64,000 nucleotides of DNA from Thermodesulfovibrio yellowstonii DSM 11347 (GCF_000020985.1 NC_011296.1:1540001-1604000), one strand, 5' to 3'. Shown: positions 8,150 through 16,799, numbered from the stretch's first letter. Program-made: numbers and translations. The notes: generated from the letters alone by a model not told the origin.

Positions 8150-8386
8150 CAAAAGAACACGGAACATTCCGAGTACCCTCAATGGGTGTGAGGAATCTGA
8201 CCCTTAGGGTCACCCTGAGCGTAAGCGAAGGGTCTCCTCCTTAAATCGGAAAGAGGAGATTCCTCGTCGCTAACGCTCCTCGGAATGACAGATGGAGGTA
8301 AATGAAAAATATTAAATTCTAATTCCTTGATTTATAAGAAACTGGGAAATTTTGAACAGTCTCATATAAGAAAGGAGGGCTGAAAT

Positions 8387-9205
8387 ATGGAAAGCAAAAT
8401 AGCAAAGGCTTTAAAAATGGAATTAAATCCTGTGGCAATCATATGGTCAGATAAAAGACCAGAAAATGCCTTGCAATTTAAAGAAGGTAAATGGGGATGC
8501 GTTATGTGGTTGTTTGCAAATGCTGTAAAAGGTAAAATAGTTGTTTTTGATAGAAACACGTACGGTTGCTGGGGTGGAGGCGTTGGTCTTGGTTTTGGTA
8601 ATACATATTTAGATATGGTTGGAGGAATAGAATGTTTTTATTATTTCCTTTCATCAGGTAACAAAGAATGGGAGATTGGGAAAAATGTAGCTGAACAAAT
8701 TAAACCCCATGTAACTAAAGAATTCTATGAGGAGTTTCTTGAAGGAGAGAGATATTTAAAAACTCCTGAACATGTTAAAAAATTTGTTGAACAGTTACCT
8801 ATCATTGAGATTCCTACAAAATATGTTATTTTTAAACCTTTAAAGGAAGTAAATTTAGACGAAGAGGAGCCAATAGTTATAGTATTTCCTGTAAATCCTC
8901 CTCAGCTTTCTGCCCTCGTTGTTCTTGCAAGTTATGGAAGAGAAAGTTTTGAGAATGTAATAGTTCCATGGGGTGCAGGCTGTCAAACAATGGGAATATA
9001 CGCATATAGAGAGGCAAAATCAGATTTCCAGAGAGCGGTTATTGGTCTTACAGACCTTTCAGCAAGAACACATGTAAAAAAACAGCTTGGAGATAATCTC
9101 CTTACTTTTACTGTTCCTTTTAAAATGTTTCTTGAGATGGAAGAAAATGTTGAGGGAAGTTTTTTTGAAAGAAATGTATGGCAATATCTTATAAAAGAAA
9201 TCTAA
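8387..9205 (+). CDS. DUF169 domain protein
   Basis: A 272-residue protein of the DUF169 family, whose role is unknown. Typical features are an N-terminal region carrying VAIIWSDKRP, a Gly/Cys-rich stretch (YGCWGGGVGLGFG), and a late GAGCQTMG motif. The ATG has an AAAGGAGGG site. It is the first gene after the hybrid MITE junction and may read with the following regulator and RND genes. Whether the DNA upstream really belongs here is doubtful. Confidence 0.75.
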   Translation: MESKIAKALKMELNPVAIIWSDKRPENALQFKEGKWGCVMWLFANAVKGKIVVFDRNTYGCWGGGVGLGFGNTYLDMVGGIECFYYFLSSGNKEWEIGKNVAEQIKPHVTKEFYEEFLEGERYLKTPEHVKKFVEQLPIIEIPTKYVIFKPLKEVNLDEEEPIVIVFPVNPPQLSALVVLASYGRESFENVIVPWGAGCQTMGIYAYREAKSDFQRAVIGLTDLSARTHVKKQLGDNLLTFTVPFKMFLEMEENVEGSFFERNVWQYLIKEI

Positions 9206-9221
9206 AAAGTAATTTTTAAAA

Positions 9222-9848
9222 TTGGAGGTAGTTAACATAAGCAGGCGTTCAGGATATCAATCAAAGAAAAGAATAATTGATGCAGCCATAAAAGTATTCT
9301 CCCAGTATGGCTACAGTGGTGCTACTATGAGAATGATTGCAAAGGAAGCAGAAATAAGTGTTGGAGGAGTTTACCTTTATTTTAGGAATAAGGAAGAACT
9401 TTTCCTGTTTTTAATGAGAGAAAAAATAAAAGATTTAGAATTAAAGCTCTCTTCTATTTTGAACAGAGTAAGAAGTTCTAAAGAAGCACTTAAAGAGTAT
9501 GTCAAAAGTGTTATTGCGCATGCAACAGAAAATAGAGAATTAATACTTATACATACCAGAGAACTGGGTTTTACCTTCGGAATGGAAATTAAAAAGGAGT
9601 TTTTTGAGAAACAAAAAAAATTACTAAAAGGTGTAATTGAGAAAGGTGTTCAGTTAGATGAGTTTAAAGAATATAACTCAGAGGAGGCTGCAAAGCTGAT
9701 AATGCATATCATAAGAGGATATGTATTGTCAGTGGTTGAAGATCCTGAAAATCTCATTGACCCCGATGAATGCGTAAAGATTATTTTCAATGGGTTGCTG
9801 AAAGTAAAAGGGGATTCTTCGCCCTCGCTTTGCTCGCGCTCAGAATGA
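9222..9848 (+). CDS. TetR/AcrR-family transcriptional regulator
   Basis: A helix-turn-helix of about 45 residues (KKRIIDAAIKVFSQYGYSG...MIAKEAEISVGGVYLYFRNKEELF) followed by a variable ligand-binding helical domain. It probably represses the RND operon just downstream. The start is uncertain. The frame opens with TTG at 9222, but the GGAGG at 9224-9228 is placed for the ATA codon at 9237, so the start may be a rare ATA or a mutated ATG. The last dozen codons come from a dispersed palindromic repeat, whose gaaTGAc provides the stop. Confidence 0.85.
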   Translation: MEVVNISRRSGYQSKKRIIDAAIKVFSQYGYSGATMRMIAKEAEISVGGVYLYFRNKEELFLFLMREKIKDLELKLSSILNRVRSSKEALKEYVKSVIAHATENRELILIHTRELGFTFGMEIKKEFFEKQKKLLKGVIEKGVQLDEFKEYNSEEAAKLIMHIIRGYVLSVVEDPENLIDPDECVKIIFNGLLKVKGDSSPSLCSRSE

Positions 9849-9849
9849 C
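9813..9849. repeat. dispersed palindromic repeat at tetR 3' end
   Basis: Form: GATTCTTCGC ... GCTCAGAATGAC, an imperfect inverted repeat. It encodes the regulator's C-terminus (SSPSLCSRSE) and its TGA stop. Related units occur at 14217-14249, 21341-21400, 22222-22254 and within the MITEs. Confidence 0.7.
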
Positions 9850-9917
9850 ATGAGGAAAATAAAAAGCTATGCTGAGAATGGCAGAAAAAGTTGAAGCTTA
9901 AATAAAGAGGTGTTAGA

Positions 9918-11063
9918 ATGCGGATAAAGTTAATGTTAATTTTGTTTCCACTTTTGTTTGCCTTATTTCTTTTAGGATGTGAAAAGAAAAAGCCCATGCC
10001 TCAGATACCTGAAGTATCGGTTATTAAAATAGACACAGAGGAGATTCTTCTTACCACAGAGCTTCCTGGAAGGACGTCTCCCTATAAGATTGCTGAGATT
10101 AGGCCTCAGGTAAGCGGCATAATTCTTAAAAGATACTTTACTGAAGGAAGCAATGTTAAGGCTGGAGAGGTTCTATATCAGATTGACCCTGCTCAATACA
10201 AAGCAGCCTATGACAATGCCAAAGCAGCACTCTCACGGGCAGAGGCAAATCTTCAATCAGTCAAGGCAAAATATGAGCGTTATCAGGAACTCATAAAGGT
10301 AAATGCCATAAGCAAGCAGGAGTTTGATGATGTTAAAGCTCAGTATGAGCAGACCCTTTCTGAGATTGAGGCATTGAAAGCACAGGTAAGAAACGCTCAG
10401 ATTAATCTCGGATATACAAAGATAACTGCTCCTATATCAGGAAGAATCGGCAAATCAAATGTTACAGAAGGTGCTCTTGTCACTGCCTATCAGGCACAGG
10501 AACTCACGAGGATTCAGCAACTTGACCCAATTTACGTTGACATTCCTCAGTCAACAAAAGAACTAAGAGAGCTTGAGAAAAGGCTTGAGCAAGGAAGGCT
10601 TAAATATGCTGGCAAAGAGCAGAATAAAGTTAAGCTCATTCTTGAAGATGGAACAGACTATCCTCTTGAAGGAACATTGCAGTTTAAGGATGTAACTGTT
10701 GACCCGACAACAGGCTCGGTTACTCTGAGGGCAATATTTCCAAATCCAAAGGGTATTTTGCTTCCTGGAATGTTTGTAAGGGCAGTTATACGGGAAGGTA
10801 TTAACAAAAAAGCTATTCTTGTCCCTCAGCAAGTTGTTTTTCGTGATACAAAGGGTAATCCCTTTGTGTATATAGTTGACAAAGAAAACAAGGTTCAGAT
10901 AAGGCCAATTCAGGTTGACCGTACTATAGGTGACAGATGGCTTGTCTCAGAGGGACTTGAGGTGGGTGAGCAGGTTGTTATTGAGGGAGTTCAAAGAATA
11001 ATGCCTGGTGCACAAGTTAAACCTGTGCCTTATACCGAACAAAAGAAGGAGCAGAGCAGATAA
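9918..11063 (+). CDS. RND efflux periplasmic adaptor (HlyD/AcrA type), lipoprotein
   Basis: A 381-residue membrane-fusion protein. The lipobox LLGC puts the lipidated Cys at about residue 21, so it is anchored in the inner membrane. The order is barrel-sandwich half (TSPYKIAEIRPQVSG), an alpha-helical hairpin (about residues 95-170), the second lipoyl half (ITAPISGRIGKS), then beta-barrel and membrane-proximal domains. It links the pump at 11063 to the outer-membrane factor at 14191. The gene overlaps the pump start by one base, indicating one operon. The ribosome site is AGAGG. Confidence 0.92.
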   Translation: MRIKLMLILFPLLFALFLLGCEKKKPMPQIPEVSVIKIDTEEILLTTELPGRTSPYKIAEIRPQVSGIILKRYFTEGSNVKAGEVLYQIDPAQYKAAYDNAKAALSRAEANLQSVKAKYERYQELIKVNAISKQEFDDVKAQYEQTLSEIEALKAQVRNAQINLGYTKITAPISGRIGKSNVTEGALVTAYQAQELTRIQQLDPIYVDIPQSTKELRELEKRLEQGRLKYAGKEQNKVKLILEDGTDYPLEGTLQFKDVTVDPTTGSVTLRAIFPNPKGILLPGMFVRAVIREGINKKAILVPQQVVFRDTKGNPFVYIVDKENKVQIRPIQVDRTIGDRWLVSEGLEVGEQVVIEGVQRIMPGAQVKPVPYTEQKKEQSR

Positions 11064-14000
11064 TGCTATCTAAATTCTTCCTTGAAAGACCAGTCTTTGC
11101 ATGGGTTATTGCCATTGCTATTATGGGTGCTGGTTGCCTTGCCATTTACAATCTTCCTATTGCCCAGTATCCATCCTTAGCTCCTCCGTCTATTTATATC
11201 CAGGCAACCTATCCTGGTGCTTCTGCTGAAACAGTTGAAAACAGTGTCACGCAGATTATTGAAGAGAAAATGACAGGACTTGACAGACTCCTCTATATGT
11301 CTGCTGTGAGTGACTCTTCAGGTTCTTGTCGAATAGAGCTTACCTTTGAACCAGGCACAGACCCAGACCTTGCATGGGCAAAAGTTCAGAACAAGCTTCA
11401 GCTTGCTATGCCAAGCCTGCCAGAGGCTGTTCAGAAAACAGGAATAAGTGTAGGTAAGGCAACAAGAAACTATCTTTTGATTGTCTCACTCATTTCAGAG
11501 GATGGAAGGCTTGATGCCTATGACCTGAGAGACTATCTTAAATCCAATGTAGAAAAAGTTCTTGCAAGAATAGAGGGTGTTGGAGAGGTTGAAACTTTTG
11601 GATTTCCCTATGCAATGCGAATATGGATAGAGCCTCACAAACTTGTGAGCTATGGGCTTACAATAAGCGATGTAATTTCAGCAATAAAAGCTTACAATGT
11701 GGAGGTTTCAGGCGGACAGCTCGGAGGTGCGCCAGCAAAGGAAGGGCAGAGACTTAATGCTCCTATAATCGTTCAGAGCATGCTTAAAGAGCCCGATGAG
11801 TTTGCATCAATTCCTGTAAGAATTAATCCAGATGGTTCATCAGTAAAGATAAAGGACGTTGCAAGAGTTGAGCTCGGCACAGACTATTACGATATAGAGG
11901 CTTTTTACAATGGTAAACCCGCTGCTGCCTTAGCTGTAAGACCACTTCCAGGAGCAAATGCCCTTGATGTGGCTGATAAAGTAAAGAACAAGATAAATGA
12001 ATTAAGCAGAAATTTTCCAGCGGGTGTAAAGGTTGTCTATCCCTATGATACAACGCCTTTCACAAAGGTTGCTATAAATGAAGTTGTAAAGACACTCATA
12101 GAAGCGATAGTTCTTGTTTTTCTCATAATGTGGCTTTTCTTGGGAAGCCTGAGAGCCACCCTCATACCTACAATTACTGTTCCTGTTGTGCTTCTTGGCA
12201 CTTTTGCCGTCCTTGGATTAGCGGGCTATTCAATAAATATGCTTACCATGTTTGCCATGGTGCTGGCAATTGGGCTTCTTGTTGATGACGCTATAGTTGT
12301 AGTGGAAAATGTGGAGAGAATAATGCGTGAGGAGAAGCTTCCTGTAAGGCAGGCTGTCATAAAATCAATGGAACAGATTACCAGTGCCTTGATAGGAATA
12401 GGTGTGGTTCTTTCTGCTGTTTTTGCACCAATGGCATTTTTTACAGGTTCAACAGGCATAATTTACAGACAGTTTGCCATAACCATTATCTCTGCTATGT
12501 TGCTTTCTGTTTTTGTTGCTCTTACCCTTGCACCAGTGCTTTGTGTTACCTTTCTTAGACCTCACAGTGAAAAGCAGAGGGAAAGAAAAAATATTTTCTA
12601 CTACTTTAACTTGATTTATGAAAAATTTTATGGCTTCTTCTTCAAATCCCGATTTGTTTATACAAAGGTAGTTGAAAACTCCTTCAGAAAAGTGCCTGTC
12701 TATATCTGTGTTTACATTATCATTGTTGTGGCGTTAGGGATTATTCTAATGAAGCTTCCTACTTCCTATTTGCCTGAGGAAGACCAAGGGATGATGCTTG
12801 CACAGGTCATTCTGCCTTCTGGTTCAACTCTTGAGCAAACAGAAGAGATTTTGTCTGAAGTGAAGGATTATTTTCTACAAAAAGAAAAAGATGCAGTAGA
12901 TTCAATAATTACACTCGCTGGTATGAGTTTTTCAGGCAGGGCACAGTCTGCAGGGATGGCATTTATAAAGCTTAAAGACTGGCATTTAAGAGATAGTTCA
13001 ACTCTGAGGGTTAAGGCTATTCAGGCAAGGGCAATGATGCATTTTTCACAGAATAAGAAAGCTATGATATTTGTTTTCCCTCCTCCTTCAATTATAGAGC
13101 TTGGTAATGCAACAGGTTTTGACCTTCAACTTATGGATATGGGAGGGCTTGGACATCAGAAACTGATGGAAGCACGAAATCAGTTCTTGTATCTTGCCAA
13201 TCAGGACAGAAGACTTAAAAATGTAAGACCCAATGGTATGGATGATATCCCCGAGTATAAGGTTGATATAGACTGGCAGAAGGCTGGAGCACTTGGCGTG
13301 CCTATTAATTCAATCAATAACACCATATCCGCAGCCTTTGGAAGCAGCTATGTTAACGACTTTATAAAAGGTGGGAGAGTTAAAAGAGTTTATGTGCAGG
13401 CAGATACTCCTTACAGGATGCTACCAGAAGATATGAACCGCCTTTATGTGCGTAATAACGATGGGAAAATGGTTCCCTTTTCCTCCTTTGCCTCGGGCAA
13501 ATGGATCTATGGTTCACCGAGACTTGAAAGATACAACGGCTTTCCCTCTATGAATATATGGGGTGAGCCTGCTACAGGGACAAGTTCAGGAGAGGCAATG
13601 AAAGCAGTGGAAGAGATCGTCTCAAAACTTCCAAAGGGAGTAGGTTATGCATGGACAGGTTCATCCTATCAGGAAAGACTTGCCACAGGACAGGCACCAA
13701 TTCTCTATGGTTTCTCAGTTTTTGTCATTTTCCTATGCCTTGCAGCCCTTTATGAGTCATGGACAATTCCTATTACAAACTTAATACTGCTTCCTCTTGG
13801 TATATTTGGTTCTGCAGTAGCAACATGGCTTATGGGACTTTATAACGACGTTTATTTTCAGATAGGATTTCTTGTAACAATGGGGCTTTCGTCAAAAAAT
13901 GCAATTCTTATTATTCAGTTTGCAAGAGATAGAATCAAGCAGGGAGAGGAATTTCAGAGAGCAACAGTTGAGGCAGCAACAATAAGATATAGACCGGTAA

Positions 14001-14194
14001 TAATGACCTCCCTTGCACTTTTCTTTGGAATTCTTCCACTTGCCATAGCAAGAGGCGCAGGTTCAGGAGCGATGAATGCAATCGGAGTTGCCATTGAAGG
14101 TGGAGTTCTTGCAGGAACCTTCGTAAGCATAGTGTTTGTTCCCCTTTTCTTCGTGCTTATTTTGAAGCTCTTCAAAGTAAGGACAGTGAAATGA
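11063..14194 (+). CDS. RND multidrug efflux permease (HAE1/AcrB family)
   Basis: A full-length permease of 1,043 residues with the expected two repeats of six membrane helices and large periplasmic loops. The N-terminus FFLERPVFAWVIAI is the family's start. TM4 carries the proton-relay pair in LLVDDAIVVVEN, and the TM10 Lys is in MGLSSKNAILII. It is expected to export hydrophobic or amphiphilic compounds with the adaptor upstream and outer-membrane factor downstream. It overlaps the next gene by 4 bp (ATGA). Regulation is probably by the TetR protein two genes upstream. Confidence 0.95.
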   Translation: MLSKFFLERPVFAWVIAIAIMGAGCLAIYNLPIAQYPSLAPPSIYIQATYPGASAETVENSVTQIIEEKMTGLDRLLYMSAVSDSSGSCRIELTFEPGTDPDLAWAKVQNKLQLAMPSLPEAVQKTGISVGKATRNYLLIVSLISEDGRLDAYDLRDYLKSNVEKVLARIEGVGEVETFGFPYAMRIWIEPHKLVSYGLTISDVISAIKAYNVEVSGGQLGGAPAKEGQRLNAPIIVQSMLKEPDEFASIPVRINPDGSSVKIKDVARVELGTDYYDIEAFYNGKPAAALAVRPLPGANALDVADKVKNKINELSRNFPAGVKVVYPYDTTPFTKVAINEVVKTLIEAIVLVFLIMWLFLGSLRATLIPTITVPVVLLGTFAVLGLAGYSINMLTMFAMVLAIGLLVDDAIVVVENVERIMREEKLPVRQAVIKSMEQITSALIGIGVVLSAVFAPMAFFTGSTGIIYRQFAITIISAMLLSVFVALTLAPVLCVTFLRPHSEKQRERKNIFYYFNLIYEKFYGFFFKSRFVYTKVVENSFRKVPVYICVYIIIVVALGIILMKLPTSYLPEEDQGMMLAQVILPSGSTLEQTEEILSEVKDYFLQKEKDAVDSIITLAGMSFSGRAQSAGMAFIKLKDWHLRDSSTLRVKAIQARAMMHFSQNKKAMIFVFPPPSIIELGNATGFDLQLMDMGGLGHQKLMEARNQFLYLANQDRRLKNVRPNGMDDIPEYKVDIDWQKAGALGVPINSINNTISAAFGSSYVNDFIKGGRVKRVYVQADTPYRMLPEDMNRLYVRNNDGKMVPFSSFASGKWIYGSPRLERYNGFPSMNIWGEPATGTSSGEAMKAVEEIVSKLPKGVGYAWTGSSYQERLATGQAPILYGFSVFVIFLCLAALYESWTIPITNLILLPLGIFGSAVATWLMGLYNDVYFQIGFLVTMGLSSKNAILIIQFARDRIKQGEEFQRATVEAATIRYRPVIMTSLALFFGILPLAIARGAGSGAMNAIGVAIEGGVLAGTFVSIVFVPLFFVLILKLFKVRTVK

Positions 14195-15642
14195 AGTTAA
14201 GAAAGATTAAGGAAAAGATTCTTCGACTGCTTTGCAGGCTCAGAATGACAAAACAAGCCTTAATTTTAATGCTATCCCTGTTGCTTCTTTCCTGCACAAT
14301 GATTCCCGAATACAAAAGACCTGATGCACCTGTGCCTAAAGAATGGCCTCAAGGTGATGCTTACAGTTCCATTAATTATGAAAAATCACCAAAAGCAACA
14401 GAAATTAAATGGAATGAATTTCTCACTGAAACAAAACTTCAGAAAATAATTGAAAAAGCTTTATCTAACAATAGAGACCTTCGACTTTCAGCCCTTAATG
14501 TTGAGAGAGCCGCTGCCTACTATGGTATTCAAAGAGCAGAGCTTCTTCCAGCAGTGGATGCAATAGGCACGGGTTATAGAGAGAGAACCCCTGCAGACCT
14601 TTCACGGACAGGCAGGGCAGAGACAACTTCTAAATACAGTGTAAGTCTTGGGATTACCTCTTGGGAGATTGATTTATTTGGAAGGCTTCGGAGTCTAAAA
14701 GAAATGGCACTTGAGCAGTATCTTGCCCAAGAACAAACTCACAGGGCAGCAAGACTCTCTCTTATTTCTGCTGTTGCTACTGCCTATTATACCTATGCAA
14801 CAGATAAAGAGAATCTCAAACTGGCAAAAGAAACCCTTAAAAATCAGCAGGAATACTATGAATTAATGAAAAAACGATATGAAGTTGGAGTAATCTCAGA
14901 AATAGACCTTCACAGAGTGAGGACACAGGTAGATACAGCCCGTGAAGCTGTAGCACGATATACTCAGGCACTGGCTCAGGATAAAAACACCCTTGACCTT
15001 CTTGCTGGTGAGATACTAACTGAAGAACTTTTGCCAGAAGGACTTGAGGTCTTAACCTCTCCAAAGGATATTTCACCAGGGCTTTCTTCTGATATACTCC
15101 TTAATCGTCCTGATATTATGGCAGCAGAGCACACACTTAAGGCATACAATGCTCAGATAGGTGCAGCAAGAGCAGCTTTTTTCCCGAGGATTTCACTTAC
15201 GACGCTTTTTGGAACAGCATCAGCTGAGCTTTCAGGATTGTTTGAATCAGGCTCTAAGGCATGGAGTATTCAGCCCCAGGCAATAATGCCAATCTTTGAT
15301 GCAAGAGTATGGGCAGCCCATGAAGCTGCAAAGGTCGAAAGACAACTTGCTCTTGTTAATTATGAAAAGACCATTCAGACAGCTTTCAAAGAAGTATCCG
15401 ATGCCTTAGCAGTGAAAGGCACAGTAGATGAACAGCTACAGGCAATTGAATCTCTTGTGCACTCTCTAAGGGAGACCTACAGGCTTGCAAAAATAAGATA
15501 TGAAAATGGAATTGACAGCTACATGAGTGTTCTTGATGCGCAGAGGTCTTTGTTTCAGGCACAACAGCAGCTTAACAGCCTTAAGCTTCAAAAATATGCA
15601 AATCTATTAACCTTATATAAAGTTATTGGAGGAGGAGAATAA
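14191..15642 (+). CDS. RND outer-membrane factor (NodT/TolC-like lipoprotein)
   Basis: A 483-residue outer-membrane channel protein with two repeats of the OEP domain and a lipobox LLLLSC near residue 35. The ATG at 14191 has an AAGGA site and overlaps the pump's stop. Residues 10-19 are encoded by a dispersed palindromic repeat, and the ATG inside that repeat (14245) would give a more usual signal peptide length. The repeat therefore either lengthens the n-region or supplies the true start. It completes the tripartite pump. Confidence 0.92.
   Translation: MKLRKIKEKILRLLCRLRMTKQALILMLSLLLLSCTMIPEYKRPDAPVPKEWPQGDAYSSINYEKSPKATEIKWNEFLTETKLQKIIEKALSNNRDLRLSALNVERAAAYYGIQRAELLPAVDAIGTGYRERTPADLSRTGRAETTSKYSVSLGITSWEIDLFGRLRSLKEMALEQYLAQEQTHRAARLSLISAVATAYYTYATDKENLKLAKETLKNQQEYYELMKKRYEVGVISEIDLHRVRTQVDTAREAVARYTQALAQDKNTLDLLAGEILTEELLPEGLEVLTSPKDISPGLSSDILLNRPDIMAAEHTLKAYNAQIGAARAAFFPRISLTTLFGTASAELSGLFESGSKAWSIQPQAIMPIFDARVWAAHEAAKVERQLALVNYEKTIQTAFKEVSDALAVKGTVDEQLQAIESLVHSLRETYRLAKIRYENGIDSYMSVLDAQRSLFQAQQQLNSLKLQKYANLLTLYKVIGGGE
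14217..14249. repeat. dispersed palindromic repeat at the OMF start
   Basis: Same GATTCTTCG...CTCAGAATGAC pattern as at 9813. It lies in-frame in the signal-peptide region of the outer-membrane factor and contains a possible ATG start in its gaATGac end. Confidence 0.65.
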
Positions 15643-15644
15643 AA

Positions 15645-16589
15645 ATGAAAAAATGTTTTTTTGAAAAAATTTTACTTCCTGTGGACAGAAGTGAGCATTC
15701 AAGAAGAGCAGTTAATTTTGCTGGATTATTACTTTCAAAAATGGAAAATATTCTCCCTGAAGTAACTCTTTTTCATGTCATTACAGGTCAACATTTAAGT
15801 GAAATTTTAAAAAGTATACATTTGAAAGAAAAGGATATTAAGGATTATGAATTTTTTAAAAAAAGCAAAGAAAAATATATTAAAGAATTCATTGAGCCTT
15901 TTTTAAATGAATATGCAGAAATATTAAAAGAAGCAGGTTTTAAAGGAGAAATAAAACAAGAAATAGAAGAAGGAGATGCAGGAAACAAAATAATTGAAAT
16001 TACAAAGGAACAAAAATTCTCTGCTATCATGATGTCCCGAAGGGGTATGTCAGAAATAAAAAGTCTTATTCTTGGCGGTGTTTCAAACAAAGTTATCTGC
16101 AGTCTAAAAAATCAAAATATATATATCGTAGGACAAAAAATTTATGAAGAAAATCATTGCCCAGTTCCTTATATCCTTATTCCTGTTGATGGCTCGGAAT
16201 ATTCTATGAAAGCAGTTGAGCATGGTGCATGTCTTGCAAAATTTGTTAAAGGAATAAAAAAAATTACCATTTTACGAGTAGTCAATATTTCTTTATATCT
16301 TGAAAGAATACGACAGGGTATAGACCCAGAGGAAGAAGCAAAAGATATTCTCATAAAAGCCCAAAATGTTTTTCTTAAAGAAGGTATCTCTCCTGAATTG
16401 ATTAAAACTAAAATCCTCGTTGGATTACCTGCTGAAGAAATCGTCAGAGATATACAGGAACATAATTACAATCTTGTAATCATGGGAAGAAAAGGTCGCT
16501 CTGCATTAAAAAGTTTAATTTTTGGCGGCGTAAGTTCAGCAGTGATAAATAGATGTCTTGAGCCGACAGTTGCAATTATAAATATGTAA
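15645..16589 (+). CDS. tandem universal stress protein
   Basis: A 314-residue protein with two Usp domains: about residues 5-160 (ILLPVDRSEHS ... SRRGMSEIKSLILGG) and 174-314 (ILIPVDGSEYS ... GRKGRSALKSLIFGGVSSAVI). The second has the better nucleotide-binding motif. It starts 3 bp after the outer-membrane factor with an AGGAGGAG site, so it is the last gene of the efflux operon. That suggests a stress-linked role for the pump. Confidence 0.88.
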   Translation: MKKCFFEKILLPVDRSEHSRRAVNFAGLLLSKMENILPEVTLFHVITGQHLSEILKSIHLKEKDIKDYEFFKKSKEKYIKEFIEPFLNEYAEILKEAGFKGEIKQEIEEGDAGNKIIEITKEQKFSAIMMSRRGMSEIKSLILGGVSNKVICSLKNQNIYIVGQKIYEENHCPVPYILIPVDGSEYSMKAVEHGACLAKFVKGIKKITILRVVNISLYLERIRQGIDPEEEAKDILIKAQNVFLKEGISPELIKTKILVGLPAEEIVRDIQEHNYNLVIMGRKGRSALKSLIFGGVSSAVINRCLEPTVAIINM

Positions 16590-16603
16590 ACAATAAGACA
16601 GTC

Positions 16604-16684
16604 ATGAACACAATAATTGTAATTGGCTTAATTGGGAAAGAAGGTTCAGGAACAGTTTGCATAAATTTTTTAAATATTTTTTAA
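16604..16684 (+). pseudogene. possible P-loop NTPase N-terminal relic
   Basis: A 26-codon frame, MNTIIVIGLIGKEGSG, then TV and a stop. It resembles the start of dephospho-CoA-kinase-like or adenylate-kinase-like P-loop proteins, but the Lys of the P-loop is lost and the frame ends at once. Short enough to be chance. Confidence 0.25.
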
Positions 16685-16688
16685 ATCT

Positions 16689-16707
16689 GGTATGATTATC
16701 TCATACC
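16689..16707. promoter_or_regulatory. palindromic operator-like site before PIN toxin locus
   Basis: A perfect inverted repeat GGTATGA - 5 bp - TCATACC. The left arm and spacer contain a TATGAT -10-like box, and a GGGAGG ribosome site follows. Position and symmetry fit an autoregulatory antitoxin operator. Confidence 0.45.
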
Positions 16708-16723
16708 AGAAGGGAGGTGTTAT

Positions 16724-16799
16724 GTGCCAAAAGTAGTAAAAAAAAACGATTTCTCTTCCATTTGATTTAGCAAAGGAAGTTGAAAAAAAGGTATCTTTC
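16724..16799 (+). pseudogene. frameshifted, truncated antitoxin gene
   Basis: A GTG with a strong GGGAGG site opens PKVVKK and then, in the zero frame, reaches a stop after 13 codons. Removing one A from the run of nine A's (16738-16746) restores KKTISLPFDLAKEVEKK, a ribbon-helix-helix antitoxin N-terminus. The restored frame runs straight into the PIN gene at 16800. The antitoxin is therefore both shifted and missing its C-terminal toxin-binding part. A sequencing error in the A-run is possible. Confidence 0.5.

Larger units (their letters stand above)
6909..8167 (+). mobile_element. IS110-family insertion sequence, copy 1
   Basis: Boundaries come from comparison with the empty MITE (34614-34837, read on the minus strand). 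The left junction is GGTCAT|CGTATATT and the right junction is GGAACAT|TCCGAG, while the empty site reads GGTCATTCCGAG. A single CAT is shared by both ends and the target, as expected for a core-dinucleotide exchange without terminal inverted repeats. The element is 1,259 bp, with a 248-bp 5' non-coding region, one recombinase gene and a short 3' end. Confidence 0.88.
1..8301. repeat. 8.3-kb direct repeat, copy 1
   Basis: This segment matches 51204-59504 at a constant offset of 51,203 bp. I found no difference in the stretches I compared, and all encoded proteins are identical. It starts at the window edge inside tonB, so its true left end cannot be seen. Its right end lies inside a MITE: after position 8301 the two copies follow different variants of the MITE's right half. 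The repeat includes single-copy housekeeping genes (coaX, birA, tRNA-Pro). That makes an old duplication less likely than a very recent one or an assembly artefact. Confidence 0.95.
6883..8363. mobile_element. MITE with nested IS110 element; right half from another variant
   Basis: The left end is GAGGCTGTTCAA, preceded by TATAAAA (6876-6882). The right end is TTGAACAGTCTC at 8352-8363. IS110 sits between 6909 and 8167. In copy 2 and in the empty copy at 34614-34837, the MITE is bounded by perfect 7-bp duplications. Here the left flank TATAAAA is not repeated on the right (ATATAAG). The sequence after about 8301 matches the variant at 60700-60776. This element is therefore a hybrid of two MITE copies. 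Confidence 0.75.

Noticed and set aside
8168-8300. Possible CRISPR-like repeat block in the MITE
   Set aside because: Units are inverted, of unequal length and without regular spacers; no cas genes anywhere in the window.
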